Of a stretch of 49,700 nt of DNA, positions 40,344-46,751 are shown piece after piece. The stretch comes from SIG710 sp045651985 (GTDB lineage: Bacteria; Bacillota; Clostridia; Oscillospirales; CAG-272): the NCBI GenBank assembly GCA_045651985.1, contig JAZRTK010000017.1, forward strand, positions 1-49,700, read 5' to 3'. A model generated the notes under the pieces. The model did no database searches. It was not told the origin of the DNA and saw only the letters and a program-made list of their open reading frames with translations. How positions within the stretch are numbered: position 1 is the first letter of the stretch; each line of letters opens with the position of its first letter. Made by a program: the position numbers and the translations under genes.

Positions 40344-41768
40344 TTAAAGATTATAGTACTTATCAAATTCAGCGGGGTGAGGAATTGCAGCCAGCTGGCG
40401 GCACTCGGCGCGCTTGGACTTGATGAAGTTTGCAATAAGCTCCTCGGGGAATACTCCTGCCTCGGTCAGATATGCGTGGTCGGCCTCGAGAGCATTGAGT
40501 GCCTCGTCAAGCGAGGTGGGCAGACCCTTGAGCTTTGCCTTTTCCTCCTCGGAGAGGTTGTAGAGGTTCATATCGTAGGGACCCCAGCCGTTTGCATGAG
40601 GATCGATCTTATTCTTTATACCGTCAAGACCTGCCATAAGAATAGCCGCATAGCAAAAATAGGGGTTGCAGGTAGCATCGGGATTACGAAGCTCAAAGCG
40701 GCGCTTGTCGGGACTCTTTGCATAAGCGGGGATACGAATGACCGCGCTTCTGTTAGATGTTGCGTAACCGACCGTAACGGGTGCCTCAAATCCGGGCACA
40801 AGACGCTTGAAGGAGTTTGTGCTGGGGTTTGTGAGAGCGCAGAGAGACGCGATGTGCTTTAAGAGACCGCCCATAAAGTAATGAGCCGTTTCACCCAGGT
40901 GGGAGTAGCCGTTGTCGTCGGAGAACACAGGCTGACCGTCCTTTTTCAGGAGCATATGGACGTGCATACCGGAGCCTGCCTCGCCGTAAATCGGTTTGGG
41001 CATAAATGTCGCGGTCTTGCCGTACTTGAGGGCTGTATTGTGAATGATATACTTTATCATCATGGTCGCATCTGCCATGTCGACCACCTCGCCAAGCTGG
41101 GGCTCGATCTCAAACTGACCTGACGCCGCAACCTCGGGGTGATGATAGTTTATCTTGATACCCATTTCAGCCATTCTCATGCACATTTCGCTGCGGCATT
41201 CGTAGGAAACGTCGAAGGGCTTTGCTATGTGGTAGTTCTTCTGCTTGGGAACGATAACGCCCTTGCCCTCTACCGCGCTGTTCCAATAGGACTGCTTTGC
41301 ATCGACCGATGCGCCGATATAGCTGCCTTCAACGCCCCAATTTACCTCGTCGAAGAGGTAGAACTCAAACTCAGGGAGAATAAGCATCTCGTCGGCAACA
41401 CCGCTTGCCTTCATGTAGTCAACAGCCGCGCGGATAATGTTTCTGGGGTACTGGGAAAGAGGACGGTTTTCGGGGTTGTCGATTATCATTGCGTTACCCG
41501 TCATTGACAGAGTGGGTATCTCGCAGAAGGGATCGATCACAGCCGTGTCAGGGTCGGGAATGAACACCATGTCACTCTTTTCAACAACAGCATAGCCGTA
41601 ATTGGAGGCGTCAAAGCCAATACCGCTCTTCATTGTATCCTCGGAAAAGTTCTGTGCGGGGATAGTTACGTGACGGTACTGACCGTTGATATCGACCATC
41701 TTAAAGTCAACCATTTTGATATCGTTCTCTTTGATAAGAGCAAGGATGTCCTTTACACTTTTTGCCAT
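40344..41768 (-). CDS. glnA: Glutamine synthetase, type I
   Basis: A 474-residue GSI enzyme that makes glutamine from glutamate, ammonia and ATP, the main route of ammonia assimilation. Visible: beta-grasp start with MVDINGQYRHVTIP, the GFDASNYGY loop, LPEFEFYLFDE metal ligands (about 128-138), SGQFEIEPQLGEVVDMAD (about 212-229), HMLLKKDGQPVFSDD, the NPSTNSFKRLVPGFEAP loop and RSAVIRIPAY (about 323-332), and ELRNPDATCNPYFCYAAIL. AGAGGT precedes the ATG. It follows the ThuA-type gene by 24 nt and appears to be cotranscribed; no GlnR site was recognised. Confidence 0.96.
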   Translation of the reverse strand: MAKSVKDILALIKENDIKMVDFKMVDINGQYRHVTIPAQNFSEDTMKSGIGFDASNYGYAVVEKSDMVFIPDPDTAVIDPFCEIPTLSMTGNAMIIDNPENRPLSQYPRNIIRAAVDYMKASGVADEMLILPEFEFYLFDEVNWGVEGSYIGASVDAKQSYWNSAVEGKGVIVPKQKNYHIAKPFDVSYECRSEMCMRMAEMGIKINYHHPEVAASGQFEIEPQLGEVVDMADATMMIKYIIHNTALKYGKTATFMPKPIYGEAGSGMHVHMLLKKDGQPVFSDDNGYSHLGETAHYFMGGLLKHIASLCALTNPSTNSFKRLVPGFEAPVTVGYATSNRSAVIRIPAYAKSPDKRRFELRNPDATCNPYFCYAAILMAGLDGIKNKIDPHANGWGPYDMNLYNLSEEEKAKLKGLPTSLDEALNALEADHAYLTEAGVFPEELIANFIKSKRAECRQLAAIPHPAEFDKYYNL

Positions 41769-41792
41769 ATTGTTTTACCTCTTTTCGGAAAT

Positions 41793-42539
41793 TTATTTAT
41801 TAAATTCGTCAACAACGGGCTCGGTCGCCTCAATGCAAGCTCCCGCGATCTTGTATCCGAATTCGTTTGGCTTCAGATAGTGAACTGCGTTCTTAATAAG
41901 ACGCTGGACGTAAACGTTGTGATACGCCTTGCAGGTCTCGTGACCGGGCTGGAGATATACCAGCTTGCCTGCTCCCTTGTGGTAGCAAGCACCGCTTCTG
42001 AATACGTGACCGTCCTCAAACCAACTGCAAAGTAAAAGCTCATCAGGCTGAGGAATATAAAAGGGCTCAGCGTAAAGCTCCTCTTTTTCGATAAGGAAGT
42101 GGTCGGGAATACCCGCCAAAATGGGGTGAGCGGGGTTCATATTCCAAACGATCTCGCGCTGATCCCTGCCCCATGTCAAATCTCCTGTGGAACCCAGAAT
42201 ACGCTTAAAGGGCTTGGAGTGGTGCGCGGAGTGAAGCGCAAGGAAGCCCATGCCGCCGTTTACAACGCGGGAAAACACCTTTTCAACCAACGCATCGGAA
42301 ACCTCCCCGTGAGCCATATGACCCCACCAGATAAGGACGTCTGTATTGTTCAGCACCTCATCGGGAAGTCCCTGGTCGGGATCGTCAAGCTCAACGAAAT
42401 TGGCCTCAACGTCTGCCTCCTCATTCAAGAAGCTGCAAACGAACGAGTGGATACCGCCGGGATAGATCTCGGTAACCCTTGGGTTGGTCTTCTCGTGTCT
42501 GCCTTCATGCCAGAACGTAACTCTTATCTTGTCTTCCAT
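41793..42539 (-). CDS. ThuA-domain protein
   Basis: A 248-residue ThuA (trehalose-utilisation) domain protein with a glutamine-amidotransferase-like fold. Visible: RVTFWHEGRHEK near the start, YPGGIHSFV, DVLIWWGHMAHGEV (about 68-81), GMGFLALHSAHHSKPF (about 96-111), NPAHPILAGIPDHFLIEKEELY and the CYHKGAGKLVYLQPGHET end. ThuA proteins act in sugar or keto-sugar metabolism; the exact reaction is not known. The ATG at 42539 has AGGAG 8 nt upstream. It is followed by glnA after 24 nt and is divergent from an alpha/beta hydrolase gene. Confidence 0.85.
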   Translation of the reverse strand: MEDKIRVTFWHEGRHEKTNPRVTEIYPGGIHSFVCSFLNEEADVEANFVELDDPDQGLPDEVLNNTDVLIWWGHMAHGEVSDALVEKVFSRVVNGGMGFLALHSAHHSKPFKRILGSTGDLTWGRDQREIVWNMNPAHPILAGIPDHFLIEKEELYAEPFYIPQPDELLLCSWFEDGHVFRSGACYHKGAGKLVYLQPGHETCKAYHNVYVQRLIKNAVHYLKPNEFGYKIAGACIEATEPVVDEFNK

Positions 42540-42592
42540 AATTTCCACTCCTAAAAATCAGGCTTAGTCGGGACAGATACCCATATAATGGT

Positions 42593-42621
42593 ATTATATA
42601 CCAATCACTCCTGCATTTCAA
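42593..42621 (-). promoter_or_regulatory. Sigma-A promoter of the thuA-like/glnA operon
   Basis: TTGAAA (42616-42621), 17-nt spacer ending in TTGG-TA, TATAAT (42593-42598) on the minus strand. It is divergent from the promoter at 42651-42679; the two -35 boxes are about 30 bp apart. Confidence 0.75.
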
Positions 42622-42650
42622 GAGGTTTTATCAATTTTTTCACTTTTTTG

Positions 42651-42679
42651 TTGACTTTGAAAGGAAAAGGATATATAAT
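42651..42679 (+). promoter_or_regulatory. Sigma-A promoter of the small esterase operon
   Basis: TTGACT (42651-42656), 17-nt spacer, TATAAT (42674-42679), 50 nt upstream of the esterase start codon. Confidence 0.82.
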
Positions 42680-42729
42680 TGATTGTACTTGACAAAACTT
42701 GTCGCCCGACCAATGAAAGGAACGTAAAA

Positions 42730-43569
42730 ATGCAATATTTTGAAGAAAAAATTGAATTAAACGGCTTTTCCGTTTCCCTTTTCGGCTACGTACCCGTAAA
42801 TCCCAGAAACATATCGGCATATCTTGACCGCAGACCTGCCGTCATAGTCCTTCCGGGCGGAGGATATAGCGGACTTGCGAACCACGAAGGCGAGCCTATC
42901 GCGCTTCGCCTCGCAGCACAGGGCATCTGCTCGTTTGTGCTTATGTATTCGGTCAAGCCCAGCGGTGCGGTCTTCCCCCAGGCTCTCTGTGAGGCTCTGA
43001 CAGCCGTTAAGTTTGTGCGCGACCACGCTCAGGAATACGGCATTGACCCAAATAACATATCTACCTTGGGCTTTTCCGCAGGCGGACATTTGTGCGCTTG
43101 CACGGGCACGCTTTGGGATCACCCTTGTCTTGACGGATATCTTGAGGGCAACCGCCAAGCTTACCGTCCCGACAAGATAGTTCCCTGCTATCCCGTAATT
43201 TCGAGCGACGCAACCTTTGGTCACAAGGGAAGCTTTGTGAATCTTCTCGGCAGATCAAGTTATGAAGACATAACCGAGGAAGAGCACCGACTCCTGAGCC
43301 TTGAAAATCAAGTGCGCGAGGGCTCTTCCCCCGCGTTCCTGTGGACTACCTTTGAGGACACGTGCGTACCCCCCCTCAACGCTATCGCTTTCGCGTCCGC
43401 TTACATCAGATGCAAGATCCCTTGCGAGCTTTATATGTACCCCCACGGTTACCACGGCATAGGTCTTGGTGACCACATGGGAACAGACCGCCTCTACGGT
43501 GACGGATACGAAGCACAGGAATGGATGGAAAAGACCGTGCGCTTCATCTACGATGAAAAAATGAAGTAA
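42730..43569 (+). CDS. Alpha/beta hydrolase, acetylxylan-esterase-like (BD-FAE type)
   Basis: A 279-residue cytoplasmic serine hydrolase; no signal peptide. The oxyanion motif is LPGGGYSGLANHE (about 38-50), the nucleophile elbow GFSAGGH (about 113-119), the acid in WTTFEDTCVPP (about 212-222) and the His in HGYHGIG (about 243-249). The family removes acetyl or acyl groups from carbohydrates. AAAGGAAC precedes the ATG at 42730; upstream frame has no ribosome site. The stop overlaps the next start (TAATG), so it is coupled to the membrane protein gene downstream. Possibly acts on short sugars after import. Confidence 0.87.
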   Translation: MQYFEEKIELNGFSVSLFGYVPVNPRNISAYLDRRPAVIVLPGGGYSGLANHEGEPIALRLAAQGICSFVLMYSVKPSGAVFPQALCEALTAVKFVRDHAQEYGIDPNNISTLGFSAGGHLCACTGTLWDHPCLDGYLEGNRQAYRPDKIVPCYPVISSDATFGHKGSFVNLLGRSSYEDITEEEHRLLSLENQVREGSSPAFLWTTFEDTCVPPLNAIAFASAYIRCKIPCELYMYPHGYHGIGLGDHMGTDRLYGDGYEAQEWMEKTVRFIYDEKMK

Positions 43570-44018
43570 TGAAGAGAGCTTATTTTATACGGGTGATGGC
43601 AATATCGTCGCTTCTGGCGGCGGTAATAATCGCGTCATTCTTCTCGCTTATCCTGTCCATCGGAGAGGAAGCGGTCAGAAACGGAAACTTTGTTTTCTCG
43701 GTGTTCTACTCTATTGCATGGGTTGGGCTTATTGTGTACTCAAACACGAAAAAAATAAGAACTCTGCAATGGTTTTCCGCAATTTATCTGGGCATAACGG
43801 CGCTTCTGTTTCTTCTTATGCTTATTATGTCAATTTTCCCGTCCTTTAAACTGTCGGTAGGACTTTCATTTACCATAATGCTTGAAATATTCCCCTTTTT
43901 CGGGTGGTCGCGGGTCATCACGAACAGCATTGCTCTGCCTGCTTTCTGCTTTGTATTAACGGGCGGTATGACCGCGACGGCTGCCGTTCCGCTTATTAAA
44001 GATCTCAAAAAAGGTTAA
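43569..44018 (+). CDS. Four-helix membrane protein of unknown function
   Basis: A 149-residue integral membrane protein with four or five hydrophobic segments (about 7-31, 42-57, 68-90, 96-113, 122-141). I recognise no family motif. It starts on the last base of the upstream esterase gene, so the two are translated together, but nothing else ties its role to that enzyme. Confidence 0.7.
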   Translation: MKRAYFIRVMAISSLLAAVIIASFFSLILSIGEEAVRNGNFVFSVFYSIAWVGLIVYSNTKKIRTLQWFSAIYLGITALLFLLMLIMSIFPSFKLSVGLSFTIMLEIFPFFGWSRVITNSIALPAFCFVLTGGMTATAAVPLIKDLKKG

Positions 44019-44040
44019 GGGACACCTCAAAGTCCCCACG

Positions 44041-44082
44041 GTGAGTTCGAAACCTTCCTCACTCAAAACAAAACTAAAGGAG
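44041..44082 (+). promoter_or_regulatory. preQ1-I riboswitch upstream of queT
   Basis: Stem GTGAG (44041-44045) and CTCAC (44058-44062), a 12-nt loop beginning TTCG, and the A-rich tail AAAACAAAACTAAAGGAG that forms the pseudoknot and carries the ribosome site of queT (ATG at 44093). This is the compact H-type pseudoknot design of class I preQ1 switches; ligand binding should hide the ribosome site. An additional small hairpin (GGGAC...GTCCC) lies just upstream at about 44020-44037. Confidence 0.82.
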
Positions 44083-44092
44083 AAAATTTAAT

Positions 44093-44581
44093 ATGAAAAA
44101 CAAAAAGGTACTTTCCCTGTGCCAAGGGGCTATGATTGGTTCGCTTTACGTTATTCTGACGCTTATTTCAAGCGTCACGGGTCTGGCATCAACCCCCGTG
44201 AGGTTATCGGAAGCCCTCTGCATACTTCCCTTTTTCACCCCTGCCGCAATTCCAGGACTTTACGTAGGCTGTCTCATATCAAATCTCATTTTGGGCGGTG
44301 CCGTCCCCGACATCATCTTCGGAAGTCTGGCGACTCTCCTTGGTGCCGTGGGAACATATCTTCTGCGAAATCTGAAGCTCGGAATGTGGCTCGCCTCAAT
44401 TCCGCCCGTGATTTCAAATACGGTAATAATTCCCCCGATCCTTGCCTATTGCTACGGGTATAAGGAAGGATTTATGGTGCTGGCTTTGGGAATAGCACTG
44501 AGCGAGGGCATTTCCTGCACTGTCATCGGCACGGCGCTTTTGCTTGCCTTGATGCCGCTCAGAAAAAAACTCTTCAAATAA
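44093..44581 (+). CDS. queT: QueT, queuosine-precursor transporter S component
   Basis: A 162-residue membrane protein of the QueT family, the substrate-binding (S) component of an energy-coupling-factor transporter for queuosine precursors. Typical features: basic N-terminus, GAMIGSLYVILTLIS, the STPVRLSEALCILPFF segment (about 33-48), LYVGCLISNLI, five to six membrane helices and PVISNTVIIPPILAYCYG (about 105-122). The preQ1-I riboswitch in its leader confirms the substrate class. The shared ATPase and T component are elsewhere. Terminator directly follows. Confidence 0.93.
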   Translation: MKNKKVLSLCQGAMIGSLYVILTLISSVTGLASTPVRLSEALCILPFFTPAAIPGLYVGCLISNLILGGAVPDIIFGSLATLLGAVGTYLLRNLKLGMWLASIPPVISNTVIIPPILAYCYGYKEGFMVLALGIALSEGISCTVIGTALLLALMPLRKKLFK

Positions 44582-44582
44582 A

Positions 44583-44612
44583 AACAAGGACGGCTTTCGC
44601 CGTCCTTGTTTT
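44583..44612. terminator. Bidirectional terminator between queT and the SPOCS/LysM gene
   Basis: Stem AACAAGGACGGC/GCCGTCCTTGTT with a TTTC loop, A-run before and T-run after on both strands. It starts right after the queT stop codon. Confidence 0.87.
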
Positions 44613-46171
44613 TATTTACAGATTATTACGTACTTTACGTTTTCGGGCAAGGGACTTGACACAGCCGACATGGGCAGATCGTTGGCAGAAGCCAGCGAGG
44701 ACAGAGGCACACGGTACTTTTTTGCCACTCCCCACATGGTCTGACCAGGCGCGGGATAGCAAACGGTTATACCGCCGTCTGTTGCTTGTGTCTTTTCAAT
44801 TTCCGCACTCCTTACCGCCGTGATATTTCCGCCGTCAAGCACGGAATAAGAAAGATAAACATTACCCGTAACCATAGCCGCGCCTTCCTCGACCCTGCAC
44901 TCAACACCGTGTAACGCCGCACGGCAAACAAAGCTCATGTCGCCCACAGGCTTGTGCGCACAGGGTGCGGACAAATTGAACGGAATACTGTCATCTGTCA
45001 CCGAATATTCACCACCGGTCAGGAGCACCGCGGTCACGCGGCAACGACCGTTAAGGTTTATTCTTCCGTTTTCATAGGTGCAGCCCTCGATCTCCGCCGT
45101 ACCGCCCACGTGGGCGGCGCGGCTGTCCTCGGTCAGCTGGAGCGTTCCCGGACGAAGCGCATGGCTGAATTTCACCGTTTCGCCGCCTGCCGCCATGACA
45201 GTGTTGTATGCCAAAGCCTCGGTCTGGATATTTTCGATCCCCTCGGTGCTGTAAAGATCTCTTACCACAGTCAAAGGTGAGTTGCGGTGCAGATCCGCGC
45301 AGCAAAGAAGAGTAACCTTTGCGCTGATATTTCCGTCCTCCAAGGTCACGTCGGTGTCGGTGACGTAAGGAAACGCCGTCCAAAGCTCCTGCTCGGCACC
45401 GTCCCCATGGGTGTCGGTCTCGATCTCGCAGGTAAAGGGAAGGTCTTCGCAAATTTCTTTAGGCTGACCTTCTTCAAGACAAAGCACCTTCAGCCTTGCC
45501 TCACCCGACAGGGTCACAAGTCCCCCCGTAGCGGAAATATCCTTTATATGTGCATCGCAGTGACCGAAAACGGGGGTCAGCAGCTCGGTCTCGCAGGGGA
45601 TCTGCGACGATACTGTCAGCTCCTCGCTCATATACCTACGGCTGTCCGCACAAAGTATCTCATCTGTCAGCTTTTCGCATTTTGCACCGTTCTCGATTCG
45701 GGGCGCGTATTCCGATGCGCAGTATCCCCTCACCTTTGAGCGCAGACGGCATTTTACGCCCACCTTGCGAGGAGAGGTTACCCGTCCGACCACGTTTTCG
45801 GCCACACTGTCCGCTATCATCTCGGGTGCAAAGGGCTCTATTGCATTTTCGGGTCGGCTGATCGGCACCTCAAAGGCATAATCACACCCCAAAGGCGCGC
45901 TTGCAAGACCGCCGTCCGCCGTTACGTAGATCATCTCATAATCAACCTTACCCGAAAACTCCACCGAACCACCGCCGATATATCGCCCCGCGGGTGAAAC
46001 GTTGGTCTCTATCATGAGAAGCTTTCTGATCTCGGGATAGTAGTCGGGCAAGGTGAAGTCGGACGACAGCTCGGTCGTAACGTCTCTTTCCGTAAAGCAA
46101 GTCCTGTATTCCGCGCCCCCGCTCTCACCGTTTTCGGGGGTGAGCATAAATTCAAGTGGATTTCTGTTCAT
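44612..46171 (-). CDS. SipL-like protein with SPOCS (DUF3794) domains and C-terminal LysM
   Basis: A 519-residue protein. Repeated SPOCS/DUF3794 units are visible, with phrases such as FSGKVDYEMIYVTADGG, GRVTSPRKVGVKCRLRSKVRGYCASEY and LSGEARLKVLCL, about 40-470. The last 45 residues form a LysM motif (YPAPGQTMWGVAKKYRVPLSSLASANDL). The layout and length match SipL of Clostridioides difficile, which joins SpoIVA to build the spore coat base; several DUF3794 proteins can occur per genome, so orthology is not certain. The ATG at 46171 has GGAGCG 7 nt upstream. No signal peptide, as expected for a mother-cell protein. It is isolated from other sporulation genes here. Confidence 0.8.
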   Translation of the reverse strand: MNRNPLEFMLTPENGESGGAEYRTCFTERDVTTELSSDFTLPDYYPEIRKLLMIETNVSPAGRYIGGGSVEFSGKVDYEMIYVTADGGLASAPLGCDYAFEVPISRPENAIEPFAPEMIADSVAENVVGRVTSPRKVGVKCRLRSKVRGYCASEYAPRIENGAKCEKLTDEILCADSRRYMSEELTVSSQIPCETELLTPVFGHCDAHIKDISATGGLVTLSGEARLKVLCLEEGQPKEICEDLPFTCEIETDTHGDGAEQELWTAFPYVTDTDVTLEDGNISAKVTLLCCADLHRNSPLTVVRDLYSTEGIENIQTEALAYNTVMAAGGETVKFSHALRPGTLQLTEDSRAAHVGGTAEIEGCTYENGRINLNGRCRVTAVLLTGGEYSVTDDSIPFNLSAPCAHKPVGDMSFVCRAALHGVECRVEEGAAMVTGNVYLSYSVLDGGNITAVRSAEIEKTQATDGGITVCYPAPGQTMWGVAKKYRVPLSSLASANDLPMSAVSSPLPENVKYVIICK

Positions 46172-46260
46172 TTTCGTCGCTCCAATCCGCCGCACAGCGG
46201 CTTTTTATTCACTGAATAATATGCTCTTGTCTCTTTTTTTATTCCGATCTGTTTTTTGGG

Positions 46261-46289
46261 TTGATTTTTGCCGCAAAATGTTGTATAAT
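46261..46289 (+). promoter_or_regulatory. Sigma-A promoter of the small Cys-rich protein gene
   Basis: TTGATT (46261-46266), 17-nt spacer, TATAAT (46284-46289), about 50 nt upstream of the start codon. Confidence 0.75.
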
Positions 46290-46340
46290 AAGTAAAAAGC
46301 AATTGATTTCAGCCGACCTGTCGGCAGAGCGGAGCGTTTT

Positions 46341-46679
46341 ATGGGAAGAAAAGAAAAATACGAGCTTGACCGAGTTTGCGCCTACTGCGAGCACGCCACA
46401 ACTCTTGCGGGCGGTGAACACGTTTTATGCGCGAAGCGCGGAGTTGTCACGGGCACACACCATTGCAGAAAATTCGTATACGACCCACTAAAGCGCAAGC
46501 CCGCGCGTGTAAAACCTCTGCCCGAGGTAGAGCTTGATGCACTTGACGACAGCGTTCCCGCAGGGGAGACGGAAGAAAAGAATGGTGATCCCGTTGAGGA
46601 AAAGGCACAAAACGAGGGGGAAACTCTCACCGAAGTCCTTCCACAGCTTGAACTTCCCGAAGCTAACGAAATACCATAA
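46341..46679 (+). CDS. Small Cys-cluster protein with acidic tail, function unknown
   Basis: A 112-residue cytoplasmic protein. The first half carries a likely metal site: CAYCEHA (Cys 13 and 16), LCAKRGVV (Cys 30) and HHCRKFVYDPLKRKP (Cys 42), a C-x2-C...C...C arrangement. The second half is acidic and low in complexity (about 60-112, many Glu and Asp). From memory similar short proteins with the C...KF-x-YDP ending occur in Clostridia without a known function. GGAGCG is 5 nt before the ATG. Own promoter and own terminator. Confidence 0.75.
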   Translation: MGRKEKYELDRVCAYCEHATTLAGGEHVLCAKRGVVTGTHHCRKFVYDPLKRKPARVKPLPEVELDALDDSVPAGETEEKNGDPVEEKAQNEGETLTEVLPQLELPEANEIP

Positions 46680-46711
46680 AACAAAGCCCTGCCGACGGCA
46701 GGGCTTTGTTT
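46680..46711 (+). terminator. Terminator of the small Cys-cluster gene
   Basis: Stem CAAAGCCCTGCC/GGCAGGGCTTTG with a 3-nt loop and flanking A and T tracts, directly after the stop codon. Confidence 0.87.
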
Positions 46712-46715
46712 CAAT

Positions 46716-46751
46716 AAAGAACGACCACCGCAGATGCGGTGGTCGTATAAT
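46716..46751 (-). terminator. Terminator of the SLH surface-protein gene
   Basis: A perfect 12-bp stem ACGACCACCGCA (46721-46732) and TGCGGTGGTCGT (46735-46746) with a 2-nt loop, T-rich on the minus strand beyond it. It begins just after the stop codon at 46752. Confidence 0.82.
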
